From Bacteriovoracaceae bacterium (GTDB lineage Bacteria > Bdellovibrionota > Bacteriovoracia > Bacteriovoracales > Bacteriovoracaceae): 64,000 bases of DNA. Positions 34,978-44,506 of this stretch are shown one piece after another. The notes below the pieces were generated by a model. The model ran no database searches. It saw nothing but the letters and a program-made list of their open reading frames with translations, and had not been told where the DNA came from. The stretch lies in the NCBI GenBank assembly GCA_018649885.1, contig JABIHA010000020.1, forward strand, positions 1 through 64,000. The letters are read 5' to 3'. Numbering within the stretch: position 1 is the first letter of the stretch; each line of letters opens with the position of its first letter. The position numbers were made by a program, and so were the translations under genes.

Positions 34978-36411
34978 TCAATGGGTAAAGGGTTTTACAT
35001 CAATAACGATCTTGGAAAAATCGTTTTTGGGTGCCCAAAGGCGACCATTTTTTTCTCCTGTTTGATCCTTGGCACATTCCCATCCCCTGGAACTGTATGC
35101 CGTTGAATCATCATACCTACAACTGTCTCCATAAGAGTTTTGAATGAGAATTTTACACTGACATGTATTTTGGTCCCACTTTTGTCCAACCATAGCAAGA
35201 TCGTGTTCACCACAATCTTTCTTTTTCATCACTTTTTCACTGGGTGCATTAAAGGTCGCTATTTCAGAATTCACTCCCAAGAATTCTGCACACACTGCTA
35301 GACCTATGGGCAGAGCATTCTCTTGACTCAAATTACTTGAAATAGCTCTGTCTAGTGATTTTATGGCGACATTTTGGTAGTCATCTTTAGATTTTTCAAA
35401 ACTTTTTCGCACGTCTAAGTGCTCGCACTGGTAATCCTTAAAAACTTCACTGAGACCAGGATCTTTTTTACAATTTCTTATAAAGTAATTTTCTAATTCT
35501 CTAAGCATTCTCCCCAGATGATATCCTTTTATGGAGTCTAAGAATGTTACAAATTCAGTGTCGATAGAGGTGGCTGAATTACTATCTTCAGCACACAGCT
35601 TAGCACCATACCCTTCAAATAACGCTTTCATTTCTTCTTGAGAATTAATACTATTTTGGGCCTCTAGATATTGCACCTGCAATTTGAATAGCCTGTCTTT
35701 TAAACGAGAATCCGTGCTCAACTGGTCCCCAAGTCCTTCAGCATAACTTCTTAAAAGACTTTCATCTAATATTTCAATTGTTCCGGTATTTTCTACAAAC
35801 TTAACCAATCCCGACAAATTGTACTTCTTCTCAATTTTTCGCAATTTTTTTAAGATGGCCTCTGCTTTTCCCTCTGGATTTATCACGGACCTATTTCCTT
35901 CCAAGGTATTTCGTAAATAATAGTAGCTGGCCGTATAGGACGGATCCCTAATAGCGGAATCTCCACAAAGTCCCCTTTTTTTGACTCTTTTTAATGTTTC
36001 GCAACTATCATCAGAAGTAAAAAAACCATCAAGTGGAGTCCAGTTATAGGGATACAAACCAGGTGTTACAGAAAGCACTCCTTTCAAAAACTTTGAGCGT
36101 GAAATGATCGCCAATTCCAGTGGATCAATAAATCTTCTCTTTGAAGGTCCTTGCTCAATATTTAAAATGGAATCCATAATTAGCTGTGAAGAGAAAGCAA
36201 AACAAAGACCTGTTTGTTCTTGATCCTCTACCTTAGTACCTTCAAGGATTGGACCCCCCTCTTTGTTTTTCCCCCATGGTCCCACCTTGTCTAATTGGTA
36301 GTATTGACAGTTGTTTTGCTCGGCGGTGTTTAGACAAGTTGAATAACTAAAAGTGGAAAATACCATCAGTGAAATTAGTAGTATGTAATGTGGTAGTGAA
36401 TATTGTCGCAT
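34978..36411 (-). CDS. Exported papain-like cysteine peptidase
   Basis: A 477-residue protein with a signal peptide. Residues 63-73 (DQEQTGLCFAF) match the C1 peptidase site, with oxyanion Gln64 and nucleophile Cys70. Near the end, GEHDLAMVG supplies His403 and QNSYGDSC supplies Asn425, so the papain Cys-His-Asn triad is complete. The 330-residue insert between them is helical and unlike papain. Probably an exported protease; target unknown. Confidence 0.78.
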   Translation of the reverse strand: MRQYSLPHYILLISLMVFSTFSYSTCLNTAEQNNCQYYQLDKVGPWGKNKEGGPILEGTKVEDQEQTGLCFAFSSQLIMDSILNIEQGPSKRRFIDPLELAIISRSKFLKGVLSVTPGLYPYNWTPLDGFFTSDDSCETLKRVKKRGLCGDSAIRDPSYTASYYYLRNTLEGNRSVINPEGKAEAILKKLRKIEKKYNLSGLVKFVENTGTIEILDESLLRSYAEGLGDQLSTDSRLKDRLFKLQVQYLEAQNSINSQEEMKALFEGYGAKLCAEDSNSATSIDTEFVTFLDSIKGYHLGRMLRELENYFIRNCKKDPGLSEVFKDYQCEHLDVRKSFEKSKDDYQNVAIKSLDRAISSNLSQENALPIGLAVCAEFLGVNSEIATFNAPSEKVMKKKDCGEHDLAMVGQKWDQNTCQCKILIQNSYGDSCRYDDSTAYSSRGWECAKDQTGEKNGRLWAPKNDFSKIVIDVKPFTH

Positions 36412-36512
36412 GCACCTTGATATCGGGTTTTAAGCTGAAATAACTTAGCAAAAAACTAGACAACCACAACAAGGTTTCTCAACGCCAAAATATACTGATA
36501 GACTTGGTGTAT

Positions 36513-36872
36513 ATGAGATATAAAATACCAACCCTTTTAGTCGTATTTTCCGTCATCGCCATTTTTTTGTACTTTATGAGTAACCCAAAAAAAGAAAGCA
36601 ATTCTGCCAAAACTAAAAAAACTAGATCCAAGAAGAAAATCACATTTAAAGATTTGGCACCCAAGAAAAAACAGGATTTTCAAATTAACTCAAAAGGATC
36701 GAAGTCGACCAAAAAGATCAAAGGGAAAAAAAGTGGTATCAGTTTTTCAATATCACCTACTGATGATTTTTACCAAGCCGCAAAAGATGCTAACTATGAT
36801 ATCAAGAAAACCATTAAGGCAATTAACGTTAAAAAGCTTCCTGTAAAAGGACAGGTTAATATAGTTTTTTAA
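36513..36872 (+). CDS. Small Lys-rich membrane-anchored protein
   Basis: From ATG 36513, 119 residues: one N-terminal helix (TLLVVFSVIAIFLYFM), then a very basic region rich in KKTRSKKK and KGSKSTKKIKGKKSG, then a mixed C-terminus. No family recognised. Some doubt remains because of the low complexity, but the signal/anchor and codon pattern look genuine. Confidence 0.55.
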   Translation: MRYKIPTLLVVFSVIAIFLYFMSNPKKESNSAKTKKTRSKKKITFKDLAPKKKQDFQINSKGSKSTKKIKGKKSGISFSISPTDDFYQAAKDANYDIKKTIKAINVKKLPVKGQVNIVF

Positions 36873-36920
36873 CCATTCCCTGCCCTAATATCAAGCAAGC
36901 CTTGAAAACATCCCCATTTT

Positions 36921-38588
36921 TTAACGAGACAGGTAGACAAACTGAGCTAGTTTTAATCTAGGTCTTGGATTTTTAAGCCAATAGGGAACATATCCTAATC
37001 TCAATTTCAGCTGGTGAAAGAAGAGATTGGGCACGATTGGAGAGCTATTAAGAGAATCGATAGTCTGATCTCTTCCACTGGCAGGGCTTAGTACAAGTGA
37101 GCGATTTCCTCGCCATCCAATAAAGAAACCTTTGGGCCAATGAGTGTATGGACCAAACTCCACAGCGCTACTTCCCGATTGAAAATCATTGTATATATTC
37201 CAGTAGACATTTTTTCTAGCAGAATGAAGACCTTTATTACTGCTCCCACTACTTTTTAGAGGATTAACGGGGTCTCCGGTGTGTTTAATAGTAATTTGAG
37301 TGTGTAAGTTTTCAAAGTTTAGTGCTCGGTGAGCATCCATAGAAAGATTTTCTCCCCATCCTCTAGAATAAACATTTCGATGTGCTGCCCATGAAATAGA
37401 TGTTCCATGTATTTGAGGCACCTCAATTCTCCAACTATCAAAAAGACAATCTGTGGACCAACTCATAAGAAGAGGGTGATGCATTTTTCTACCCTGAATA
37501 AGAATATCTCTAACAGTTACAAATCTTATGGTATGCAAGATGATCCCACTATCAGCATTGAGAGTGTGAACATTTCGAACCCATCCATTAATTAAATTTT
37601 GAACATAAATGGCATTGTATCCCTTTTCATCGAGATGCCCTGGATAATCAGTTTCTGGAAACTCAAAACTTAATTCTTCTATTCCAACCTCAGTCAGGTG
37701 AGGTTTTCTCGTTAGGCTTACATTCCACTCAGGTCTAATATCCGTACGAATTGATTTGGCTATTTTGACTACATTTCCCTTTACAGATGTCACTTGAACC
37801 CACTCTCTCACTTTGGAAGCATCTGAATCTTGAATATATGTTCCAAAATCAGAAGAGGATACTACGCCACCATAGAGATTATCTAAAAGCGTATCGCTTC
37901 CCATATCATTGTGCCACTCAAGTTGAATCCACTCTCCTGCCTCAGGACGATCAGATGATGCCCAATTAACAGGCAGCGTGCGGCTACCAACATTTAAGCT
38001 AGAACTGACTGTTCCTAAGTTTGTTACTTCGGCAATATCATCAGGCTTTACGTGAAAGAAAGCACCACTCCAGCTCCAAGCATTATTTTCACCTTCGACA
38101 TCTGATAGTGAATAAGGAAGCTTTATGATAGTTTGCTCTGGTCCTGCTCCTCTTATTTGAATGTTACTACGATTAATTTGAATAACCTCTGTTATGACAT
38201 AGGTTCCCTCAGGAAAATAAACGACACCTCCGTTAACTCTCGCCATATCCATTGCATCTTGCACAGCTTGTGTATCATCAGTGATACCATCTCCCGTGGC
38301 GCCAAAACTTGTAACATTGAAATTCTGAAGACCATAGAGACGAGGCGTATCTTTGGCACTTGCATGATAACCAGCAAAGGAAAAGTCTACAAGTCCCTCA
38401 TGGCCAACCTCATACAAAGGTCTTTTTATCGCAATTTCAAAATTAAGATTTTTGATCATTGGTTTAGTTTCGGCCGTTTTTGATCTAGTGACGATTTTAC
38501 GTTTAGATTTGTAAACATATCTTCTTCTTGCAAATGATATACTGGAAAAACTAAGAGATAATAAACACAATAAAATAAATTTAACCAT
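36921..38588 (-). CDS. Exported pectate-lyase-superfamily beta-helix protein
   Basis: A 555-residue protein with a signal peptide (FILLCLLSLSFSSISFA). NVTSFGATGDGITDDTQAVQ near residue 88 is the Pectate_lyase_3 opening, followed by GGVVYFPEGTYVIT and repeated beta-helix turns. Such proteins cut or bind polysaccharides outside the cell. GGGGGGAG precedes the ATG. Substrate unknown; related proteins include phage tailspike-like depolymerases. Confidence 0.8.
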   Translation of the reverse strand: MVKFILLCLLSLSFSSISFARRRYVYKSKRKIVTRSKTAETKPMIKNLNFEIAIKRPLYEVGHEGLVDFSFAGYHASAKDTPRLYGLQNFNVTSFGATGDGITDDTQAVQDAMDMARVNGGVVYFPEGTYVITEVIQINRSNIQIRGAGPEQTIIKLPYSLSDVEGENNAWSWSGAFFHVKPDDIAEVTNLGTVSSSLNVGSRTLPVNWASSDRPEAGEWIQLEWHNDMGSDTLLDNLYGGVVSSSDFGTYIQDSDASKVREWVQVTSVKGNVVKIAKSIRTDIRPEWNVSLTRKPHLTEVGIEELSFEFPETDYPGHLDEKGYNAIYVQNLINGWVRNVHTLNADSGIILHTIRFVTVRDILIQGRKMHHPLLMSWSTDCLFDSWRIEVPQIHGTSISWAAHRNVYSRGWGENLSMDAHRALNFENLHTQITIKHTGDPVNPLKSSGSSNKGLHSARKNVYWNIYNDFQSGSSAVEFGPYTHWPKGFFIGWRGNRSLVLSPASGRDQTIDSLNSSPIVPNLFFHQLKLRLGYVPYWLKNPRPRLKLAQFVYLSR

Positions 38589-38752
38589 TTCTCTCCCCCC
38601 AAGGCATAGAAACTAAATTAACAACGTGCCCCCTAGTAGAAAGCAATTTAGAGGCCAACAAAGGCCACCTAAGCCCTTTAAATTTAGTTATGGCAATTGG
38701 ACAAACCAGAGATTTTGAGCAAAACCTTGACAAAAACAAGGCCAATTAAAAT

Positions 38753-39104
38753 CTATTTACCAGGACACCTTCCAGCTGCGTGCTCATCTATTATCCCAAA
38801 TACATTTTCAAACTGAAAGTTATAGATTAGCTCATGACAAAATTCTTCCACAGCATCTGTAGAGGCAATACTCGCCTCCCAATAGAAGTCACTCATAATG
38901 AATCCTACTCTAGTAAATGTGAAGTCATGCTCTCCTGGCAAAGTGAATTCAAGGTAATCAAGATAGCGCTCCCTAAAATCAGCGGTTTTTTCAAGAAGTG
39001 TTAACCTCACTCCAATCAAGAACTGCCTGCTCAACAAGCTCACCATCACGCCGGCTAGACTCGTAGCTAGAAGCGTATCCTAAGACCCTTGCTTTGATAT
39101 TTTT
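38753..39104 (-). pseudogene. Frameshifted remnant gene
   Basis: Two overlapping minus-strand frames together look like one protein. From 39104 to 38991 one frame reads NIKARVLGYASSYESSRRDG and on to VLDWSEVNTS before a stop. A second frame continues from about 38998 with LEKTADFRERYLDYLEFTLP to 38753. The open part of the second frame before the join is far less protein-like. A one-base slip near 38990-39005 would join them. No start codon or family recognised; could also be a sequencing error. Confidence 0.5.
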
Positions 39105-39193
39105 CTATGAATTCAAATCAAAAATTTCACCAGAGAAGAAATAGCAGATCAGGAGGACTTGGCAAAATTACTGAAACTACTATCTAAGTAGTA

Positions 39194-39219
39194 GGCACGT
39201 GGGTCTTATCCCACGCGCC
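39194..39219 (-). terminator. Hairpin after the exported-protein gene, weak terminator
   Basis: GGCACGTGGG / CCCACGCGCC with one mismatch and a six-base loop. It lies 15 bases downstream of the minus-strand gene ending at 39234. There is no T-run, so termination is uncertain. Confidence 0.4.
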
Positions 39220-39233
39220 ATAATTGACTAAGC

Positions 39234-40334
39234 CTAATAGTTAATTCCTTGTTCTACATAGTTCTGAGAAGGCCTGTAGCTGGCGCCAGTGGGTACAGCA
39301 TATGGCCAATTGATATTTGTAGTATATCCATTGTCACAAATATAAGCGCCACTACTTTTAGAAATCCAAATTGTTTCAAGATTAGCAAAGTTAGTGAAGC
39401 CACTATTTGTCCCTAGATCAAGGGCAATGCCTCTAGTTCTTATGACACCCATAGCATCACGGATATCATCAAAAGCTGAATCAACTTGTGACTGGGTAAG
39501 ACCAAACTTTGAAAAAGAATAACTCTTAATTCCAGTGGGATTACTAGCGAGAAAAATGGTTAGGTAATTGTCCAAGAAATCACTTACTATGTCTTCTGTC
39601 AAAGCATCAAGTTGGTCACCATTTTCAAAGGTTACCACAAGATTATTTACAATTTGCTCGATACCCACATCAACTTTCAGGATTGAGTTTCCTTCACCAC
39701 CATTATAGTAATCTAAACCCGATCCTAAATAAATTCCATTTCTACTTTCAAATGGAAAACTTCCAAATAATTTAAAACGACTTCTTAGATGGACATTAAA
39801 AGTATTAAAGTAAGTACTGATTCTATAAGTTGCTAGCCCAAATTGTAGTGTTCCTTCAATCCAAATAGTATTAATAATCACAGAGTCATGCGTATACTCA
39901 TCAAAAATTCTAGAAGTTCTTTTCATTTCAAGATTCCAGCTCTCTCCAAAGTTTGCCTGATTGCCGGTGTAAGAAATACTATCAATATTAAAGCTCAGGC
40001 CTTGCCCAAAAACATTGCTGATAAATGTGCTAATATTTGCATTACTCAGAAGGTTAAAACTTCCTAATAAATTATCTATAGGAGCATTGAGAATCCTGTC
40101 ATAATTGAGGTTACCAATTTTTGGAGTTTCAAGATTCAGTATTTCAGGAATTTTAACCTGTGAGCAAACCTCACGCCTTTCAAGTCGAACAGGTGCTTTT
40201 TGAAATGTTATAGTCTTGGTAGTCGGCTTTCTTCTTGGTCTTTTTCTTGTACGAATTTTAGTTTCAGAATATGAAGTATTTAATGTGAAAAACAATAGTA
40301 CAAATAGGCCAAATAGTCTTTGTAGCATTTTCAT
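39234..40334 (-). CDS. Exported protein of unknown function
   Basis: From ATG 40334 (GGGGGG five bases upstream) the protein has 366 residues and a signal peptide ending LLFFTLNTSYS. A basic stretch (KIRTRKRPRRKPTTK) follows, then a long beta-rich region with many Asn and aromatic residues, suggesting a surface or outer-membrane protein. A longer frame from 40397 has no signal in front and is rejected. No family recognised. Confidence 0.7.
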   Translation of the reverse strand: MKMLQRLFGLFVLLFFTLNTSYSETKIRTRKRPRRKPTTKTITFQKAPVRLERREVCSQVKIPEILNLETPKIGNLNYDRILNAPIDNLLGSFNLLSNANISTFISNVFGQGLSFNIDSISYTGNQANFGESWNLEMKRTSRIFDEYTHDSVIINTIWIEGTLQFGLATYRISTYFNTFNVHLRSRFKLFGSFPFESRNGIYLGSGLDYYNGGEGNSILKVDVGIEQIVNNLVVTFENGDQLDALTEDIVSDFLDNYLTIFLASNPTGIKSYSFSKFGLTQSQVDSAFDDIRDAMGVIRTRGIALDLGTNSGFTNFANLETIWISKSSGAYICDNGYTTNINWPYAVPTGASYRPSQNYVEQGINY

Positions 40335-40494
40335 ATATTCCCCCCAAGGAAAAATTGTGCAACATTCTAGGATGAGGGCAGCCTCTAAAAAATGCAATAA
40401 TTGTCAGCGAGATATCCTATCTATTCGATTTTATAAAAGGCAGTGTAATATAGGCTTGCCAAAAATCTGTGTTTTTATGTTTGAAAGGGAAATA

Positions 40495-41886
40495 TTAACA
40501 ACTAAAATAGACCTTTTCGCGTCCCTGTATTTTGTGATCAAGGAGACCTTTCTCCAATAGGGATTTGATTTTTCTGTGAGCAGAGATCTCAGAAATACCA
40601 TAAAATGCCGCAAAATCTTTTTTCTTGAATTCACTGTGTTTCTTAAAAATTTGAAGTGCATATTCAGCAGAAAAATCTATTCCCACATGCGAGAACAAAT
40701 TCCCTTCAAGAAGTAGGAGATGTCGCACTTGAGATAGATCCAGGGAGTATTTGTTCTTTAACCTAGTGCACATTGAATAAATTCTTCTGACATTGGATTC
40801 AATTGTAAAAATTCCATCAGGCCAGAGTATATTTGATAGATTAATCAGGCTAACTCCCACATCACCGGCCTGATAAACATATTGCAAAAGCTTTAATTCC
40901 TGAGGTATGGGATGATGAAAGATACCATCAATGCACACTTCATCACTGTGAGGAAAAAATTTGATAGTGGCACCTTCAAAACCTGGTGAAAGCTTCATCT
41001 CGGTTTTCAACTCAAAGGCCAATTTGGAGCCAGGATAATTATGAAGAGTAAACTTCTCTATATCAGGCAATTTCCCGATGGAATTAAATTGATAGAAAAA
41101 ACTAAGCCTTTCAAAAATACCGCCCTTAAATCCAGACAGCACTTCATTAACACAAGCATCACATTCATCTTCCAGCTTCAAGTGGTACCAACTTATAGCT
41201 TGATAGGCTTTAGTACAATAGTACTCACTAGTGCCGTATCCAATTTTCTCAGAATCAAGAATTGTATTACCTAAATCTACTAATTTTTGCCACTGCTCGG
41301 TTGCATTATAAAGTCGCAAATACTGAATTTTCAGGCCTTCTCTAAAAAAATCGTACTTTTTCAGGTAACACATCACCTCTTCGCATTTTGAATAGTCTTT
41401 TTGACTTATGAGTATCATGCTATAGCGAAGAAGCTGCATAGGATTTTCAACTTCATCTTTTTTCAGCCAAACTTCATCGAGCATTTCTACAGCACGATCG
41501 AACTCACCAGAAAACCAAAAAAATGAAGCAATAAAGACAATCTCCTCATGTGCTATTGGTTCAAAGTGCTCAATCAATCGCCTGGTATATCCCCAAGCTC
41601 CCAAGAGAGTATAGGACTTAATTAGTAGGAATATATCCCGTCCATTTTCAGTTTTTGTATTGTAGGTAGCACTAAGATCTGGATTGGTATTAATATATTT
41701 AAGGGCCTTGACAAGGCCTCCCCCCCTATTCGAACCCAAGTGCAAGACAAGCCTAAATAATCCATCTTTAACATTGGTAGTTCTAGGAAGTTTTTTTAAC
41801 TCTCGAAGTTCAAGTTTGACGCTATCAAACTCTTTTTTTGACAAGAGAGATCCAATACTCTCAATTAAATCATCTGCTCTACCCAT
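40495..41886 (-). CDS. TPR-like protein with winged-helix domains, probable regulator
   Basis: A 463-residue cytosolic protein. Residues 1-270 are helical and TPR-like (AVEMLDEVWLKKDEVENP and similar). Residues 320-390 resemble an OmpR/SARP-type winged helix (LSNILWPDGIFTIESNVRRI), and residues 420-463 a second winged-helix (FYGISEISAHRKIKSLLEKG). The layout recalls SARP/MalT-like regulators with the DNA-binding part at the C-terminus. Its targets are unknown; nearby exported-protein genes are candidates. Confidence 0.6.
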   Translation of the reverse strand: MGRADDLIESIGSLLSKKEFDSVKLELRELKKLPRTTNVKDGLFRLVLHLGSNRGGGLVKALKYINTNPDLSATYNTKTENGRDIFLLIKSYTLLGAWGYTRRLIEHFEPIAHEEIVFIASFFWFSGEFDRAVEMLDEVWLKKDEVENPMQLLRYSMILISQKDYSKCEEVMCYLKKYDFFREGLKIQYLRLYNATEQWQKLVDLGNTILDSEKIGYGTSEYYCTKAYQAISWYHLKLEDECDACVNEVLSGFKGGIFERLSFFYQFNSIGKLPDIEKFTLHNYPGSKLAFELKTEMKLSPGFEGATIKFFPHSDEVCIDGIFHHPIPQELKLLQYVYQAGDVGVSLINLSNILWPDGIFTIESNVRRIYSMCTRLKNKYSLDLSQVRHLLLLEGNLFSHVGIDFSAEYALQIFKKHSEFKKKDFAAFYGISEISAHRKIKSLLEKGLLDHKIQGREKVYFSC

Positions 41887-42041
41887 AGAAAAATTGTAGT
41901 CGATTTAAATACTTATTGTAAGAAGAACTTGATAAAAGGTACTAGAAGATTACAGACCGAATTAATCATAACACTTTTGTAAATTGGAAAAGTTAACCCA
42001 GTGGTATAAAATTTGTGGACCTTGCTACAGATTAGATATTG

Positions 42042-42069
42042 TTGACCCCTTACCCATTTAAATTATAAT
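42042..42069 (+). promoter_or_regulatory. Sigma-70-like promoter
   Basis: TTGACC at 42042-42047, a 16-base spacer, then a perfect TATAAT at 42064-42069. It lies 34 bases before the ATG of the lipoprotein gene at 42104. Confidence 0.7.
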
Positions 42070-42103
42070 AAAATTATAAACTACAACACTTTATTGGATA
42101 GTT

Positions 42104-42784
42104 ATGCTCAGATATACTCGTACCGCTTCTTTTTTAGCTCTTTTCTCTCTAATTCTATCAGGCTGTTTTTCTGGCGGGGATTCTGATAATCAATTAATTG
42201 ATGAAATTCAAAGTGCAAAAAAAGCAGCTCAAAAGCCGCTTCCACCCAAGGTGATTGTAAAACCCAAGGCCCTGGACAAAGTTGTCTCTGCTCAATTTTT
42301 TCATGATGTCCCTGGGCTTAAACTTAAGATGAATAAGACAAGTAAAAGTGCGTTAGATGGATTTACTATTTTAGATTCAATAAAAAAAGAAAATATTGCT
42401 TCAGACTTAAAGTATATTGGGCACCTCAACCTAAATAGCAACCTTCGGTTTGTCATATTCTCAGGGAACTCTTGTACCAATTGTAAAAATCCTCAGAAGC
42501 TCTACATTTTTGATTTTATTTCCGAGGAAATTCTTACTTTTCCGGCTCCAGGAGTGAAGACACACCACAAGCTTCATGTGTGGGGAGGTCGCTGTAGTCC
42601 AGATCTGCGATTTCACTTTCTCTTTTGGAAGGATGATCAAAGCGAAGCCACAATTGTTAATATTAAAAAAGGTGGTGTTAAAGAGGAAACCTCAGTCAGT
42701 TTTGGTAAAAAAGAGCTTGAGAGTTTTAAACATCACATCAGCGCTAATCAATGCTTTCCAATAACTGTTGAACACACCATGTAA
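42104..42784 (+). CDS. Lipoprotein of unknown function
   Basis: A 226-residue protein with a lipoprotein signal (FLALFSLILSGC), a Gly/Ser/Asp-rich linker, and a mature domain with five Cys (SGNSCTNC, GGRCSPDL, ANQCFP) and TFPAPGVKTHHKLHVW, which looks like a beta-propeller-type repeat. No family assigned. It has a strong promoter and is convergent with the decayed regulator gene at 42817. Confidence 0.75.
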   Translation: MLRYTRTASFLALFSLILSGCFSGGDSDNQLIDEIQSAKKAAQKPLPPKVIVKPKALDKVVSAQFFHDVPGLKLKMNKTSKSALDGFTILDSIKKENIASDLKYIGHLNLNSNLRFVIFSGNSCTNCKNPQKLYIFDFISEEILTFPAPGVKTHHKLHVWGGRCSPDLRFHFLFWKDDQSEATIVNIKKGGVKEETSVSFGKKELESFKHHISANQCFPITVEHTM

Positions 42785-42816
42785 TTCGATATTCAAAACC
42801 CTGAAAAATACCAAGA

Positions 42817-43086
42817 CTAAAAGTTAGCAGGAATCGCTTTGTAATAAATTAAAAAATTGAATATTAAGTTGGAAAACACTATTTTTTTGATCTTTACTGG
42901 TATTTTTTGAAAGGTTGGACACTTTTGCACTAAACTAAGCTTTCCTATTTTATTTAAAATATTGCTTAGGTAGGTGGAGCTAAGACCCAAGTCACTTGAA
43001 AACTTTCTGAGGCTATATTTTGAATCAATCATCTTACGATGATTTAATTCTGTTTTAAGGAGATCTAAGTAGTTAATTGCCGCCAT
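42817..43086 (-). pseudogene. Truncated TIGR02147-type regulator
   Basis: The first 52 residues (NYLDLLKTELNHRK, then KYSLRKFSSDLGLSSTYLSN) align with the HTH of the intact TIGR02147 protein at 692. After GKLSL the frame turns into unlikely sequence. The -1 frame continues more plausibly (AKVSNLSKNTSKDQKNSVF) and stops after about 35 residues. So the gene has a frameshift and lacks the whole C-terminal domain of about 170 residues. A decayed paralogue; it lies directly downstream of another decayed gene on the same strand. Confidence 0.65.
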
Positions 43087-43130
43087 AAAAATTCCTATTG
43101 GTATTGAATAAGATTAACTCTCTGTGGTTT

Positions 43131-43434
43131 TTAAGTATCGTGCCGTTCATCAACAAGTCGACATACTTCAAACTCCTCACGATCAATAGCAGGGTGTTTT
43201 TTAGGAAATGAATCAGTGATATCAACAACCTCACAAAAGCAAAGTTTTGAGCTTGCACTTTGCGATTGACGCTCATCACATTCTTCAGGAGGCATATAAA
43301 TTGTTGTTACGAGTTTATTAAAGTCATTTCCTGTGATATTTTTCCCGGTATCATCTCCATCAAATTCACCGCAAAATATACTTGATGAAATGAAAATAGA
43401 AAATAGAAAATAATATGATGAAGTACCTATTCAT
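43131..43434 (-). pseudogene. Frameshifted exported-protein gene
   Basis: ATG 43434, with AGGGGG at good spacing, starts MNRYFIILFSIFYFHF, a signal peptide, but this frame stops after 22 codons. The +1 frame carries the rest: ISSSIFCGEFDGDDTGKNIT, then MPPEECDERQ and so on for over 80 residues to TAA at 43131. A one-base indel in the T-rich signal region explains both. The mature frame is long, Cys-containing and protein-like, so the break is recent or a sequencing error. Possible lipoprotein (SSIFC). It is upstream of and in line with the decayed TIGR02147 gene. Confidence 0.65.
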
Positions 43435-43457
43435 TTTTAAACCCCCTATAAATTTCA

Positions 43458-43469
43458 TGGTAATTACCA
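43458..43469. promoter_or_regulatory. Perfect 12-bp palindrome, candidate operator
   Basis: TGGTAATTACCA lies 24 bases before the start of the frameshifted exported-protein gene, where an operator of the linked TIGR02147 gene might be. The remaining gap up to 43738 shows only AT-rich sequence and presumably the promoter of the receiver gene; no gene seen. Confidence 0.35.
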
Positions 43470-43738
43470 ATTGACTGACGATTCTATCAAATAACTAAAG
43501 CAAAATAGTTCTAGTGAAAAATAGCTACAGTTAAGTTTAAATTGTCTATTTTCTATACGTTTACAAAGATCTTACTTCGTAAACCATATAGCAAACTCTT
43601 CTAAAACAGGGCCCATTTAGGTATAAAGACTATTTTTCCTTAAGTATAAGAATTCTTTATTTGAGTAATTTTAGATTTACTCCGAAATCCAACCTAAGTT
43701 ATATCTACCGATTTAGCACTTAATCTCTAGGAGTATAA

Positions 43739-44134
43739 ATGAAGTTCTTAATTATTGATGATAACCGAGAAGTTCAAACAGTATTGAGAGATGTATTAGA
43801 GCTAGCAGATGATTTTTCTCAAGCTGAAATTCATCTTGCTAGTGATGGTCTTGAAGCTTTTGATAAAATGAAAGAAGTAAAATATGACATTTTATTTATT
43901 GATATCCATATGCCGTTTATGGACGGAAGAAGCCTGCTCAAAGCAAAATATGAAAAACCTAATCTAAATAAAGATACTCCTGCTATTGTTATTTCAGGAG
44001 ACTCTACCAATTTGAATATTGGTGAAATTGAAGATAATGTTATCATTTTGAATAAACCATTTTCTTTAGAACGTGTCTGTAGAGTGACTAAGCTGATGTT
44101 AGAAAAAAAACAAATTCCTCGTAAAGTTTCGTAG
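43739..44134 (+). CDS. CheY-like single-domain response regulator
   Basis: A 131-residue receiver-only protein: acidic pair D7-D8, phospho-acceptor D55 in LFIDIHMPFMDG, the SGDS switch region (where Thr/Ser is expected) and LNKPF with the conserved Lys. No output domain, so it acts by protein contact. AGGAG precedes the ATG. A chemoreceptor-like fragment directly follows, hinting at a former chemotaxis context. Confidence 0.88.
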   Translation: MKFLIIDDNREVQTVLRDVLELADDFSQAEIHLASDGLEAFDKMKEVKYDILFIDIHMPFMDGRSLLKAKYEKPNLNKDTPAIVISGDSTNLNIGEIEDNVIILNKPFSLERVCRVTKLMLEKKQIPRKVS

Positions 44135-44199
44135 TATAAAACTGCTTCATCTTTAACTTCATTTCTAAATTAATATTATTTTATATTGAGAATAAATGA

Positions 44200-44436
44200 C
44201 ACGAAAAATCAAAATCTAGCGAAAAGGGAAACTCAAGTATTCAAAATGGCTTTAATACTGCTGCAAAATGCCAAGAAGTACTTGGTAAAGTTGTTGAAAA
44301 ATCATCACTAGTAAACCAGATGATGGATGATATGCAAGTTGCTTTTTTCAATCAACTATTTTGTATCTTTCATTCGAGGCCAAAAAACCTAATCCCAAAG
44401 ATCCTTTATAGTAATCAAGATATTCTTTCTTTCTAA
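44200..44436 (+). pseudogene. Chemoreceptor (MCP) signalling-domain fragment
   Basis: An open frame without start codon or ribosome site reads HEKSKSSEKGNSSIQNGFNT, then AAKCQEVLGKVVEKSSLVNQ, then MMDDMQVA. The heptad spacing and residues match the coiled-coil adaptation/signalling region of methyl-accepting chemotaxis proteins. After about 50 residues the match ends and the frame stops at 44436. It is a relic between the CheY-like gene and the next exported protein. Confidence 0.55.
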
Positions 44437-44506
44437 TTTTTCTCATTTTCAATAGCTACACCTGGGTAAATGATCCAAGAGATGATCTTCAATATAGGGA
44501 GGAAAT

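Noticed and set aside
43073-43279. Minus-strand 68-codon frame
   Set aside because: It is an out-of-frame shadow of the frameshifted exported-protein gene 43131-43434, which has much better protein character.
5484-43690. Eleven-mer TACTCCGAAAT at two intergenic sites
   Set aside because: Single shared 11-mers are expected by chance at this size, and the flanks do not match.
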